Source: Acidimicrobiia bacterium
GTDB lineage: Bacteria > Actinomycetota > Acidimicrobiia > Acidimicrobiales > SKKL01
Direction: 5' to 3'
Assembly (NCBI GenBank): GCA_041676705.1
Contig: JBAYRL010000003.1
Location: 186,001 to 250,000 of the forward strand
DNA: 64,000 nt
Of the stretch, positions 34,506 through 44,104 are shown in pieces. Each line of letters begins with the position of its first letter. Positions within the stretch are counted from its first letter, which is position 1. The translations under genes and the position numbers were made by a program. A model generated the notes under the pieces. The model was not told where the DNA came from. It ran no database searches and saw only the letters and a list, made by a program, of their open reading frames with translations.

Positions 34506-36177
34506 ACCAAAGAGTGCCGCTGCTGTGGATAACGGTGTTACGGCCGCGTATCAAGGCCCCCAAAACATGCACAACAGCCTGGCAGAAACGTCTATGTCGG
34601 CGTCTATGGCCGCGGCACGCATGTCGCGTCGGCGTTTTCTTGGCTTGGGCGTTGGTGCCCTCGGTGCCGCTGTTGCCAGTTCGGCCGTGTTGGCAGCTTG
34701 CAGCAGTAATAGCAGTTCTAACGCCGTAGTCAGTCGACACGAAGATGGCATTTTGCGCATCGGTGTTGCCGGATCGCCCTCGAGTCTCAACCCCTTAGAT
34801 TCAGGCTCTGAACAAACCAGGTGGCTGGCCGAACCCATCATCGAAACGCTCTACACCTACGATGAAAACCTGAATTCGGTACCTCTCTTGGCTTCCGCCG
34901 AACCGACTATCAGCGACGACCTTTTGACCTGGACCATTCCCCTACGCAGCGACATCACCTTCCACAATGGTGACTTGCTCACGGCCGATGACGTGATTGC
35001 CACCCTGGATCACATGCTGAACCTCGGTTCAGGTAGTGAATGGATCACGTATTTGCTCGAATACGTACAGCGCTTCGATAAAGTCGACGAGCACACCGTG
35101 TCGATCGGGCTGGCCAAACCCTACGGATTGCTACGCTCTCATCTCACCAACCTTCCGATCAGCCACCGCGATTTCGTAGATCGAAAAGACACAATGATGG
35201 GTACTGGCCCTTACCAACTCGACCGTTATTCCCATGGCCAAACAGTTTCCATGTCGCTCTATAACGGATACCACGGCCCAAAACCAGCCTTCAAAGGCAT
35301 CGAATTTACAGTTTTCACCGACGGTGCCACTCGGGTTGTCAGCCTTCGTCAAGGAAAAATCGACCTCATAACTTCGGTGCCGTATCAGAACTTGTCGGCT
35401 ATTGAGAACCACGACGACCTTGAGTTGATCATGGCAGAATCACCACTCGATATTCTGACCTACGTCAACCTCTTTGAAGAGCCATTTAGCGATCGAAATT
35501 TTCGAATGGCAATTGCCCACGCCATGGACCGCAAAGGTGTGAAAGACCGCGTTTTTGGTGGCCACGCCACTATCGGCCAAGGCCCGATAGGTCCCGCAGA
35601 ACTCGGTTGGGACCCTGACTTAAAAGTTTTTGACGAGGAACGCGACCTCGATTTAGCTCGGCAATATCTAGAGCAAGCAACCACCAACGTTCGAAAATTC
35701 ACCATCACTCTTGGCACCACCCAAACCGCCAAAGAAATCGCTTCGGTCTTAGCGGCTGGCTGGGCCGAAATTGGCATCTCCGTTGACTTGCGTCCGTTAG
35801 CGGGTGGCCCATGGTCTTCGGCGTGGCTCGCCAATGATTACCAAATGCTTATGAACCTGTTCCAAAGTGGTTTCACGAGCGGTCCGGCGAATTACATGAC
35901 CCTTACTCCAGCCCATTCCAGAAACCTGTTGTCGTGTGGCTATGAAGATTCGGAAGTGGACGCTTGGATGGACTCGGTGTGGGAAACTGCCGACGAAGAC
36001 GAACGAGTGGATGCTCTCAGTAAAATTACGCGTCGGCTCGCAGAAGAAGCGATCATTTTCCCACCGGCATATCCCAAGCTCGCAATGGCCCAACGTAAGG
36101 AACTCGCACCGATTGACACCAACGGTCTTCGCATTAGCCGGATCAATCCCCAGCTTCTGAGCTTCCGCGACCACTAA
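34486..36177 (+). CDS. Tat-exported substrate-binding lipoprotein (family 5)
   Basis: A 563-aa solute-binding protein. A long N-terminus leads to the Tat motif MSRRRFLGLGVGALG, then the lipobox SAVLAAC, so it is probably exported folded and lipid-anchored. The body reads LRIGVAGSPSSLNPLDSG and WTIPLRSDITFHNGDLLTADDV, the family 5 pattern for peptide, nickel or heme binders. The ATG at 34486 overlaps the upstream gene; the internal ATGs at 34567 or 34621, nearer the twin arginines, are alternatives without clear ribosome sites. It serves the flanking permeases and ATPase. Confidence 0.87.
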   Translation: MKSFPSKPKSAAAVDNGVTAAYQGPQNMHNSLAETSMSASMAAARMSRRRFLGLGVGALGAAVASSAVLAACSSNSSSNAVVSRHEDGILRIGVAGSPSSLNPLDSGSEQTRWLAEPIIETLYTYDENLNSVPLLASAEPTISDDLLTWTIPLRSDITFHNGDLLTADDVIATLDHMLNLGSGSEWITYLLEYVQRFDKVDEHTVSIGLAKPYGLLRSHLTNLPISHRDFVDRKDTMMGTGPYQLDRYSHGQTVSMSLYNGYHGPKPAFKGIEFTVFTDGATRVVSLRQGKIDLITSVPYQNLSAIENHDDLELIMAESPLDILTYVNLFEEPFSDRNFRMAIAHAMDRKGVKDRVFGGHATIGQGPIGPAELGWDPDLKVFDEERDLDLARQYLEQATTNVRKFTITLGTTQTAKEIASVLAAGWAEIGISVDLRPLAGGPWSSAWLANDYQMLMNLFQSGFTSGPANYMTLTPAHSRNLLSCGYEDSEVDAWMDSVWETADEDERVDALSKITRRLAEEAIIFPPAYPKLAMAQRKELAPIDTNGLRISRINPQLLSFRDH

Positions 36178-36207
36178 AGCGGAATAGGTTCGACAGAATT
36201 GGGAACG

Positions 36208-37860
36208 ATGGCGAATGCGCTCTTGGTGGTTGACGATCTCCGAATCACCTACCAAGGTTCAAAGACCAAAACGGAGGCTGTTCGAGGAGTAAGTTTCAAT
36301 ATCGCGCCCGGCGAGGTGTTGGGGTTAGTGGGCGCCTCGGGTTCGGGCAAGAGCAGTCTGGTGAATGCGATCTTGGGCCTGCACCGGTTGGATACCCGAG
36401 TGGATGCACAAGCGTTGACCTTTGAAGGACATGACCTTTTGCGGGCCGACACGGCAACGTGGTCCACGCTACGCGGCCGTCGCTTGGGCCTAATTCCGCA
36501 GCACCCAATGACTTCGTTGGCCGCTACTACCTCGGTGGGACGCCAGTTTGATTGGTATCTAGGTGATAATGCCATTGCGCGCTATGCCGATGATTTGGTG
36601 GCCATTGGCTTAGACGAGGTCGTGGAACGCCCAAACGACTTGCCATCTAAATTCTCGGGCGGACAACTACAGCGCCTGGTGATTGCCATTGCCACTTTCG
36701 GGGCCTCACCATCGCTGTTGTTGGCCGATGAACCTACCAGCACGTTGGATACCACCGTGCAGCAGGCGGTGCTTCAAGTTCTGGAAGAGCAACGCCAGCG
36801 ATTAGGCATCGCCATGCTTTACATATCGCATGATTTGGCCGTTGTTTCTCAGGTGTGCGACCGGGTAGGCGTCATGAAAGACGGGCAGCTGATCGAAATT
36901 GGCACCGTGGCCGACATTTTCAACTCTCCGCAACACGCGTACACCAAGGCCTTGGTGAGCTCGATTTCACAAATGGCCCTAGCTCCACGCAGCAAAGCCA
37001 CAACATTCGAGAATCGCTCAGAAGCGACCAACTCACCAGCCTCAGCACCAGTGAACATGAGCCCGCCAAGCGCGACCAAAGCCGCAGTGCCCCTATTATC
37101 GGTGTGCGACGTTACGCACCAGTATTCAACGGCACGCAGCAAGGCTGAAACCTTAAGTCTGCAAAACGCCAGCCTCGAACTAAAAGCCGGAGAAATCGTG
37201 GCTCTGGTGGGCCAAAGCGGTTCCGGAAAAACTACCTTGGCAAGAATTATTGCCGGTGCCCAAATGGCCAGCTCTGGCGAGGTTTGGTTCAAAGGGGAAG
37301 AGCTTAGCTTTAACCGACCAGCATCATTACGACGCCAAATTCAACTGGTCAGCCAGAACCAACGTGCGGCCCTGAATGCGCATCGCAGCGTGAAACATGC
37401 TCTGCTCCAGGCCTTACGGGTGCACAACATTGGTAAGAACCATGCCGACCAACTGCAAATCGCCACCGAAATGCTAGAGCGAGTCGGTCTCACAGCAGGC
37501 TATTTAGACCGCAAACCCACCCAGCTGAGTGGCGGTGAACTTGCCCGTACCGTTTTGGCCAGAGCCTTACTGCTATCACCAGAACTGCTGATTTTGGATG
37601 AACCGACCGCTAGCTTAGACGGCCCGGTCAAGCTTCTAATTCTACGACTTTTGAAAAAGCTACAGAGCGAGATGGGCCTCACTGTTCTAATCATTACCCA
37701 CGAGCTGACCGTGGCACGCAAACTTAGTGAGCGGGTGGTGGTCATGAATTCAGGGCAGATTGTTGAAACCGGTGCCACCGCCACCGTCTTTACGAAACCC
37801 ACGGCTGAATATACGCGGGCCTTGATTGAAAGCGAACCAAAAGATCCACGCTTGGTCTAG
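36208..37860 (+). CDS. Fused dual ATPase of Dpp/Opp importer
   Basis: A 550-aa protein joining DppD-like and DppF-like ATPases. The first half has GASGSGKS, the signature FSGGQLQRLVIA, LLADEPTSTLD and ISHDL. The second has GQSGSGKT, LSGGELARTVLARALL, LILDEPTASLD and ITHEL. Both sites look catalytically complete, so one polypeptide supplies the two-ATPase unit. The C-terminal QxG-type linker of DppD (PQHAYTKALVSSI) precedes the join. ATG at 36208 with GGGAA upstream was preferred to TTG at 36199. Last gene of the importer operon. Confidence 0.92.
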   Translation: MANALLVVDDLRITYQGSKTKTEAVRGVSFNIAPGEVLGLVGASGSGKSSLVNAILGLHRLDTRVDAQALTFEGHDLLRADTATWSTLRGRRLGLIPQHPMTSLAATTSVGRQFDWYLGDNAIARYADDLVAIGLDEVVERPNDLPSKFSGGQLQRLVIAIATFGASPSLLLADEPTSTLDTTVQQAVLQVLEEQRQRLGIAMLYISHDLAVVSQVCDRVGVMKDGQLIEIGTVADIFNSPQHAYTKALVSSISQMALAPRSKATTFENRSEATNSPASAPVNMSPPSATKAAVPLLSVCDVTHQYSTARSKAETLSLQNASLELKAGEIVALVGQSGSGKTTLARIIAGAQMASSGEVWFKGEELSFNRPASLRRQIQLVSQNQRAALNAHRSVKHALLQALRVHNIGKNHADQLQIATEMLERVGLTAGYLDRKPTQLSGGELARTVLARALLLSPELLILDEPTASLDGPVKLLILRLLKKLQSEMGLTVLIITHELTVARKLSERVVVMNSGQIVETGATATVFTKPTAEYTRALIESEPKDPRLV

Positions 37861-37961
37861 TTTTGGGCCTGACCCATCTAGAGATCGCACCAATCAGCTA
37901 CGCATAAGCTCGCCGAAGCACACCGGCCTACGCGAAGCACGCAACTATTGGAGGTTTAGGC

Positions 37962-38681
37962 ATGATCGAACGCCAAGTAGAAATCACAACACCCGAAGGT
38001 GAAATGACCACCTTCATTCATCACCCCGAACACGACGGACCGCATCCCGTTGTTCTATATCTCATGGACGCGCCTAGCATTCGTCCGGCCCTTCATGACA
38101 TGGCATCGCGCCTAGCCAGCGCTGGATACTACGTGATGATGCCCTACCTTTACTATCGCGGCGGGCCCTTTCGCGAGTTCACTCAAAGTGACGAAGACAT
38201 GCACGCTAGAAGCGAGCTGATGAACAGCGTGACTCCCACCAATATCATTGGTGATGCTGAGGCAATGTTGGCCTTTGCCGATAGCGATGCGGCCGCCGCC
38301 AAGGGCAAGGTAGGAGCCGTGGGTTTCTGCATGAGCGGAGGTCTAGTGATTTCGCTGGCGCGAGCCCTGCCGGAGCGAGTAAATGCGGTCGCTTCGATCC
38401 ACGGAGCCTGGTTGGTACGCGATACCGACGATTCACCGCACTTGGGCTTAAACCCGGTGCAAGCCGAGGTGCACTTCGCGTGGTGCGACAACGACACCAC
38501 AGCACCAAAAGAAGACATACCCATCATGGAAGAGGCCCTGGCAGCGGCCAATGTTACCTACACTCTTGATTTCATGACCGAGGCCTTACACGGATTTGCT
38601 CCGGCCGGTCCACGGTACGATCGGTATGCTTCTGAGTTGCACTGGGAGCGGGTGCACTCGCTTTTTAGGCGAAATCTCTAA
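37962..38681 (+). CDS. Dienelactone hydrolase family protein
   Basis: A 239-aa alpha/beta hydrolase. GFCMSGGL carries the nucleophile Cys of the dienelactone hydrolase triad (Cys-His-Asp); the last part TEALHGFAPAGP gives the His. Dienelactone hydrolases act in chloroaromatic catabolism, but many relatives hydrolyse other esters or lactones. GGAGG lies 7 nt before the ATG. It is a single gene closed by a strong terminator. Confidence 0.87.
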   Translation: MIERQVEITTPEGEMTTFIHHPEHDGPHPVVLYLMDAPSIRPALHDMASRLASAGYYVMMPYLYYRGGPFREFTQSDEDMHARSELMNSVTPTNIIGDAEAMLAFADSDAAAAKGKVGAVGFCMSGGLVISLARALPERVNAVASIHGAWLVRDTDDSPHLGLNPVQAEVHFAWCDNDTTAPKEDIPIMEEALAAANVTYTLDFMTEALHGFAPAGPRYDRYASELHWERVHSLFRRNL

Positions 38682-38693
38682 CCATAAAACAGA

Positions 38694-38734
38694 GTTGGGG
38701 CACTGCTGATTTAGCAGCGCCCCAACCATTTTTA
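38694..38734 (+). terminator. Rho-independent terminator
   Basis: GTTGGGGC (38694-38701) pairs with GCCCCAAC (38719-38726), an inner TGCT/AGCA extends the stem, and CATTTTTAG follows. It sits between the convergent hydrolase and LLM oxidoreductase genes. Confidence 0.8.
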
Positions 38735-38767
38735 GTGTTGTTTAGTGCGTTTGCACGTGTCGCTGGC

Positions 38768-39808
38768 TTAGTCGGCCCAGCCTTTCACCTTTTCAAGTAC
38801 CGTTAACGGATCTTCCCCACCGACTGGCATGACAGACAACGCCGTTACACCTGAGTCTTTATAGGCCTGAACTTGGTCACGAACGAAACCTTCGTCACCA
38901 AAGAGTGACACTGCTTTCAAAAAGTCGTCGGGTATTGCTGCTGCGGCTTCATCTTTCTTACCATCCAGGTACAGGTCTTGAATTTCCTTGGCTTCGGCTT
39001 CGTAACCGTAACGACTGAAGAGGTCGTTGTAGAAGTTGCGGCCCCGGGCGCCCATGCCACCAACGTAGAGTGCCACCATTGGTCGGCTAGCGTCGCGCAC
39101 CATCTTTGCGGTTGCTTCGTCACCAAAACCAATCGCACCACCAGCCACAATTTGAAGTTCGCCAAGGCTTGCATCACGCTTGGCCTTACCTTCATCCAAA
39201 TTTTCACCCCAGACGTCAGCGGCCTTATGTGGGTTGTAGAAAATTGGAAGCCAACCGTTGGCAAGCTCGGCAGCCATGGCGACGTTCTTAGGGCCAAGTG
39301 CCGCTACATAAATAGGAATATCCGAGCGTTGAGGATGCGTGATCAGCTTCAAAGCCTTGCCTAGGCCGGTGCCTTGGCCTTCGGGCAGCGGAATTTGGTA
39401 GGCCTTGCCCTGATGCTCAACACGTTCACGGCGCCAAACCTGCCGACAAATTTCGATGATTTCACGGGTGCGCTGCAACGGGCGATCGTAAGGCACGCCG
39501 TGGAAGCCTTCGATCACTTGGGGCCCTGAGGCACCAATACCCAACACTGCACGACCGCCCGAAATTTCATCCAAACCGGCCGCTGTCATGGCTAACAGCG
39601 TTGGGGTGCGGGTGTACAGCGGCAAAATACCGGAGGCTATTTCAATAGTTTCGGTCTTGGCAGCGATGTAGCCCATGAGGGTGACAGCGTCGTTCCCGTA
39701 GGCTTCGGCCACCCACACCATATCGACGCCGGCTTTTTCAAAGGCTTGTACCTGCTCTACGCCTTTAAGGAATCCTCCGGCGTACGACAGCGACATGCTC
39801 AGCTTCAT
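38768..39808 (-). CDS. LLM-class F420-dependent oxidoreductase
   Basis: A 346-aa luciferase-like TIM barrel. VWVAEAYGNDAVTLMGY, IASGILPLYTRTP, GRAVLGIGASGPQVIEGFHG and IPIYVAALGPKN follow the Rv3520c-like F420 branch. The gene at 58.7 kb is a full-length paralog. It sits 30 bp downstream of an acyl-CoA ligase on the same strand, so the pair may act on a CoA-activated or related substrate. Confidence 0.88.
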   Translation of the reverse strand: MKLSMSLSYAGGFLKGVEQVQAFEKAGVDMVWVAEAYGNDAVTLMGYIAAKTETIEIASGILPLYTRTPTLLAMTAAGLDEISGGRAVLGIGASGPQVIEGFHGVPYDRPLQRTREIIEICRQVWRRERVEHQGKAYQIPLPEGQGTGLGKALKLITHPQRSDIPIYVAALGPKNVAMAAELANGWLPIFYNPHKAADVWGENLDEGKAKRDASLGELQIVAGGAIGFGDEATAKMVRDASRPMVALYVGGMGARGRNFYNDLFSRYGYEAEAKEIQDLYLDGKKDEAAAAIPDDFLKAVSLFGDEGFVRDQVQAYKDSGVTALSVMPVGGEDPLTVLEKVKGWAD

Positions 39809-39838
39809 TTAGATTTACCTCTCTGGGTGCACTGCTTA

Positions 39839-41584
39839 TTAAGCAGCGTAATATTCGGAACGAAGCTCGCGCTTCAGAAACTTACCGTTGGCATTGACCG
39901 GCAAGGGTTCGGTTCGAACAGTAATGGCCTCGGGCACTTTATGACGAGCAATACGCTCCGCGACAAAGGCCTTCAGCTCTTCAACGTCGATTGTGGCGCC
40001 TGGGGTGGGTACCACTACCGCTGCTACTGCTTCACCAAGACGTTCATCAGGAATTCCAAAGACAGCAACTTCAGCTACATCTTCATGCTCGTAAATCGCT
40101 GCTTCGACCTCCGAGCTGAAAATGTTCTCGCCGCCGCGTAACACCATGTCTTTGGCCCGGTCCACAATGTACACGAAACCGTCTTCATCGATGCGGGCAA
40201 CATCGCCGGTATCGAACCAACCATCCACGATGGCTTCATCAGTGGCTTCAGGCTGGTTGAAATAGCCTTTAATAACCACCGGCCCACGAACCCACAAGCG
40301 GCCCACAGTATTAGGGTCCTTCGGCAAGTCTTCGCCCAAGTCATCTACCAACTTGGCGTCGAGTGTGGGCACTACCGGACCGCAAGAAGCAGGTTTGGCG
40401 GTATAACTACCCGAAGCGTTTGCGGTCACGATTCCGCTAGTTTCGGTTAGGCCATAACCGGTCGTGGCGGCACCTTCACTTAATGACGAACCGATTTTGT
40501 CGACTAGATCTGGGGGCACCGGCGCGCCACCACCCGACATGCCTATGAGCGATGAGGTGTCACGCTTCGACCAGTCGGGGTGGGTTAGCACCTCGCGGCT
40601 CATGGTCGGCACGCCTGATATGTTGGTCACCCTTTCTCGCTCAATTAGCTCGAGCGCGCGACCGGCATCCCAGCGGTACATAAGCACAACCGTTGCTCCA
40701 GCCACCGTGACCGGATGAAGCAAACAATTGAGGGCCGTTACGTGAAAGAGCGGTGTAGGTGCCAGATATACAGGGCTTTCGGCTTCTGGCATGGCCACTG
40801 TGCTTTCGCCATTGCTGGAAGCGGCAATCTTGGCATCGGCTGCACCAGCCACACTGGTCATAAAGATCAAGTTCATCAGGTTGGTAATTGAACCGACGTG
40901 GGTGATCTGGGCACCTTTTGGCTGGCCAGTCGTTCCAGAGGTGAAGAAAATGGTGGCGTCGTCTTCGGGGTTGATATTGGCCTCGGGCAAGGTATCTGGG
41001 GCGTCGCCTTCGACAATCGAGCTCCAACGGATTACGCCCTCGGGCCATTCACCACTTAGTCGGGTGGCAATCACTTCTAATGGGTGATCGGCTCGCAAAG
41101 AATCCAGCACTGGCAATAGCCGATCAAGACGTTCCCCGTCTACCACAATGATGCTCGGATGCGTTTCACGAAGGGCATATTCCATTTCGCCGGTGATCCA
41201 CCAAGCGTTCATGCCAACCACGGTGGCACCCAAGGAAATTACCGCCCAATAAGTCACTACCCATTCCGGGTAGTTCCGCATTGATAGGCCAACCCTGTCG
41301 CCTTCGGCAATGCCGTGTTTGGTAGAGAGATAGTTGGCAAGCGCTCGCACCTGACGGTGAATTTCCCCATAGGTGTAATGCTCGTCTTCGTAGACGATAT
41401 AGGTTTTGTCGCCATAGCCCGCTGAGCCTTCCCAGACCGCTCGAAGATTAGGTGGGGCAGCTGGGAAAACCCGTGCCGGGCGCCCCAAAATAGTTGTTTC
41501 CTCCATGGCAAATGGTGCGCCAGGCGCAATCAACTCTTGCCAAGACTCTAGAAACGCTTGAACCGGTTTCAGCGTGTCACTCAT
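39839..41584 (-). CDS. Acyl-CoA synthetase (AMP-forming)
   Basis: A 581-aa ANL-superfamily ligase. The P-loop is IFFTSGTTGQPKGAQ, the A5 motif GYGLTETSG, the hinge DRAKDMVLRGGENIFSSEVE, and the catalytic lysine lies in PVNANGKFLKREL. It activates a carboxylic acid to its CoA thioester via an acyl-adenylate; chain length cannot be told. ATG at 41584, with GGAGG 7 nt upstream, is clearly better than 41623. It is upstream of the LLM oxidoreductase in a two-gene operon. Confidence 0.92.
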   Translation of the reverse strand: MSDTLKPVQAFLESWQELIAPGAPFAMEETTILGRPARVFPAAPPNLRAVWEGSAGYGDKTYIVYEDEHYTYGEIHRQVRALANYLSTKHGIAEGDRVGLSMRNYPEWVVTYWAVISLGATVVGMNAWWITGEMEYALRETHPSIIVVDGERLDRLLPVLDSLRADHPLEVIATRLSGEWPEGVIRWSSIVEGDAPDTLPEANINPEDDATIFFTSGTTGQPKGAQITHVGSITNLMNLIFMTSVAGAADAKIAASSNGESTVAMPEAESPVYLAPTPLFHVTALNCLLHPVTVAGATVVLMYRWDAGRALELIERERVTNISGVPTMSREVLTHPDWSKRDTSSLIGMSGGGAPVPPDLVDKIGSSLSEGAATTGYGLTETSGIVTANASGSYTAKPASCGPVVPTLDAKLVDDLGEDLPKDPNTVGRLWVRGPVVIKGYFNQPEATDEAIVDGWFDTGDVARIDEDGFVYIVDRAKDMVLRGGENIFSSEVEAAIYEHEDVAEVAVFGIPDERLGEAVAAVVVPTPGATIDVEELKAFVAERIARHKVPEAITVRTEPLPVNANGKFLKRELRSEYYAA

Positions 41585-41749
41585 AATGGGCCTCCAATAA
41601 AATCCGATAGAAATAGCGCACACATGGCCTGAAAAGTATGTGTCTTAAGGGCTAACCCTACTAGAGCTCGATCCCTTGAGAAGCCGAATTGGCACAACGT
41701 CAACGAAAGATCCGCGCTGCCTCTGTGTAAAGAACTCTTAACAGTTGCG

Positions 41750-41779
41750 TTGTGGCACTGCGTACAGCATCGGTATAGT
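41750..41779 (+). promoter_or_regulatory. Promoter of iron(III) importer, leaderless
   Basis: TTGTGG (41750-41755) and TATAGT (41774-41779) are spaced 18 bp apart. The predicted transcription start falls at about 41786, the GTG start codon itself, and no ribosome site precedes it, so the mRNA is probably leaderless. Confidence 0.6.
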
Positions 41780-41785
41780 CGAGTT

Positions 41786-42886
41786 GTGCTTGAAGTCGTG
41801 CAACTCACCAAGTCTTTCGGCGGGAGAGATAACGAGACGGCGGTGGTCGCGCTAAACACTGTCGACTTCAATGTTGCCAGCGGCGAATTCGTAGCCGTTT
41901 TAGGCCCTTCTGGCTGTGGAAAAACCACTTTGCTGCGTTCCATCGCAGGTTTCGAAACCCCTGACTCTGGTTTCATCAGCGTGGATGGCGAAACCGTCTT
42001 TGCTCCAGGTCGCCGATCAGTACCAGCACACGAGCGCGGTATCGGTTTTGTGCCCCAAGACGGTGCTCTCTTTCCACATCTCTCGGTAGCCCAGAATGTT
42101 GGTTTCGGGCTTCGTCACATGAACAGCTCGAAACGACGTCAACGGGTTCAAGAAACGCTCGACCTGGTCGGATTGGGAAATCTTGGAAAGCGCCGTCCAC
42201 ATGAATTGTCCGGTGGCCAACAGCAGCGAATCGCATTGGCCCGGGCGATAGCTCCCGGACCTCGAGTGGTTCTTTTAGACGAACCATTCTCCGCGTTAGA
42301 TGAATACCTACGAGAAACGCTTCGCAACGAGGTCCGCCAGTTGTTGCGAAAGCTAGGCAGTACGGTTGTGTTGGTCACACACGACCAGGAAGAAGCTTTG
42401 GCGCTCGGTGATCGAGTGGCGGTCATGCGGGCCGGAGAAATGGTTCAGGTAGGTCCGCCCGATGAGACCTACTATCAGCCAAACGACCTAGAGCTGGCCC
42501 GGTTCATGGGCGAAACCGTAATAGTCGATGGCCACGTCAAGGCGACCGAACCAAAAGGTGGGCCCAACGTTTCGTGTGCTTTTGGCAATCTTCCGGTTTC
42601 GGTATGGCACGGCAGAACGGGCCGCTGCGACGTATTGATTCGGCCTGAGAACATTAGGGTATCGCTGCTTAGCAGCATTGAAAATAACTATGCTGCGGAG
42701 AACCAGTCTGGCGTCATCGGCACCATTAGAGACCGAACGTTTTATGGGCACGATAGTTTGCTTTGCGTGGATGTACCCGAGTTGTCGCGCACGGTGCCGG
42801 TGCGCATCATCGGTGATCGTAACTACGCCATCGGCGACCAGGTACTTCTAGAAGTTGAAAACCCGGTATGTACCTACGCCACCTAA
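41786..42886 (+). CDS. ABC ATPase, Fe(III) importer (FbpC-like)
   Basis: A 366-aa CUT1/Fbp-type ATPase. Walker A is GPSGCGKT, the Q-loop FVPQDGALFPHLSV, the signature LSGGQQQRIALARA and Walker B VVLLDEPFSALD. The C-terminal third is a TOBE-like domain (VDVPELSRTVPVRI). In contrast to PotA/MalK, the FVPQDGALFPHL form is typical of iron transporters. The GTG at 41786 starts the conserved LEVVQLTKSFGG. It is followed by the binding-protein and permease genes, completing the system. Confidence 0.9.
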   Translation: MLEVVQLTKSFGGRDNETAVVALNTVDFNVASGEFVAVLGPSGCGKTTLLRSIAGFETPDSGFISVDGETVFAPGRRSVPAHERGIGFVPQDGALFPHLSVAQNVGFGLRHMNSSKRRQRVQETLDLVGLGNLGKRRPHELSGGQQQRIALARAIAPGPRVVLLDEPFSALDEYLRETLRNEVRQLLRKLGSTVVLVTHDQEEALALGDRVAVMRAGEMVQVGPPDETYYQPNDLELARFMGETVIVDGHVKATEPKGGPNVSCAFGNLPVSVWHGRTGRCDVLIRPENIRVSLLSSIENNYAAENQSGVIGTIRDRTFYGHDSLLCVDVPELSRTVPVRIIGDRNYAIGDQVLLEVENPVCTYAT

Positions 42887-42982
42887 GGCCGGATTGACCG
42901 GAACGATAGGCACACCGCTACCTTAAATCGCGGCTAACTTTCGTTCATTTTGTCATATATTCGCAACCGAAAGGACCCCCCT

Positions 42983-44101
42983 GTGTTCCGAAACCGCTTC
43001 CGGTCGAGCTTTGCCATTGCGCTGGCCGTTTTGTTATTGGCGATGGTGAGCGCGTGTTCTTCTGATGATTCATCGGATAACAACGCGGCATCTTCGACCA
43101 CAGAATCAACTGAGAGCAGCGACGATTCATCTCCACCTTCAAGTGACGAGACTCCGCAAAGTGATGTCTTGCTCACTGTTTACACTGACCAACACCTCAG
43201 CCTTATCGAGACTCTAACCGCTGCCTACACTGAAGAAACAGGCGTAAAATTCAATATTCAGCCCGACGCTAACTTCGGACAGATTGAAGCGGAAGGTTCG
43301 GCCTCACCAGCCGATATTTTTCTTTCCGAAGACCCCGGGCCGGTGGCGCAACTCGCCAAAGCCGACCTGTTGGTTGAGCTCGATTCAGCCATAGTTGACC
43401 AGGTGCAGCCGGGGTTATCAGATCCCAACAACCTGTGGGTCGCCTACGCAGCACGAACTCGGGTGCTGTACTACAACCCCACCGTGATTGATGAAGCCGA
43501 CCTGCCTGAATCGTTGATGGACCTAACCGATGAGAAATACAAAGGCAGCTTTGCCTGGGCACCTTCAGGGGCGTTCGTGGCCACGACGCAGTATCTCATT
43601 TCCACAATTGGTGAGGAAGCCACCACCGAATTCCTAGAAGGAATTAAAGCCAACGGCGTTAACGAACAAAAGAACGGCAACGTTCGCGACACTGTGGAGG
43701 CTGGCAAGCACGCTATGGGCTTGTCCAATCACTATTACTGGTGGATCAAAGCGAACGAGGTTGGTGGGCCCGATCAAATGACATCCAAAATCTACAATTT
43801 CCCGATTGAAGATCCCGGCAATCTCATTCTCTCCTCAGGTGCAGGTATTTTAGCTAGCAGTAAGAACCAGGCTGCGGCTGCGGACTTCCTCGAGTGGCTG
43901 ACCAATATTGACGGTGGCCAAGTGTTCCTATCAAGTGATGACCTTGCCCTCTCAGGCGGCCAATACCCAGTGGCAGTAGGTTCCGAAAGTGCCTTGGTGG
44001 GTAGTCTGGCCGATGTGAAGTCTCCGGTTTATGATATGTCTATTTTCGCCAATCAAACAGAGGCCCAAGACCTCTTGAAGCGTTTGGGTATGTCTAGCTA
44101 A
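42983..44101 (+). CDS. Fe(III)-binding lipoprotein (FbpA-like)
   Basis: A 372-aa substrate-binding protein. The signal peptide ends in LLLAMVSAC, so it is lipid-anchored; a Ser/Asp/Glu-rich linker of about 45 residues follows. The core begins VLLTVYTDQH and ends in the SNHYYWW tyrosine pair, which ligates Fe3+ in FbpA. It takes up free ferric iron, not a siderophore. The GTG at 42983, with AAAGGA about 9 nt upstream, was chosen over 42950. Three bp separate it from the permease gene. Confidence 0.9.
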   Translation: MFRNRFRSSFAIALAVLLLAMVSACSSDDSSDNNAASSTTESTESSDDSSPPSSDETPQSDVLLTVYTDQHLSLIETLTAAYTEETGVKFNIQPDANFGQIEAEGSASPADIFLSEDPGPVAQLAKADLLVELDSAIVDQVQPGLSDPNNLWVAYAARTRVLYYNPTVIDEADLPESLMDLTDEKYKGSFAWAPSGAFVATTQYLISTIGEEATTEFLEGIKANGVNEQKNGNVRDTVEAGKHAMGLSNHYYWWIKANEVGGPDQMTSKIYNFPIEDPGNLILSSGAGILASSKNQAAAADFLEWLTNIDGGQVFLSSDDLALSGGQYPVAVGSESALVGSLADVKSPVYDMSIFANQTEAQDLLKRLGMSS

Positions 44102-44104
44102 CCC

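Noticed and set aside
41750..42886. PotA-type polyamine ATPase
   Set aside because: FbpA-like binding protein with Tyr pair and a two-domain FbpB permease follow, favouring iron(III).
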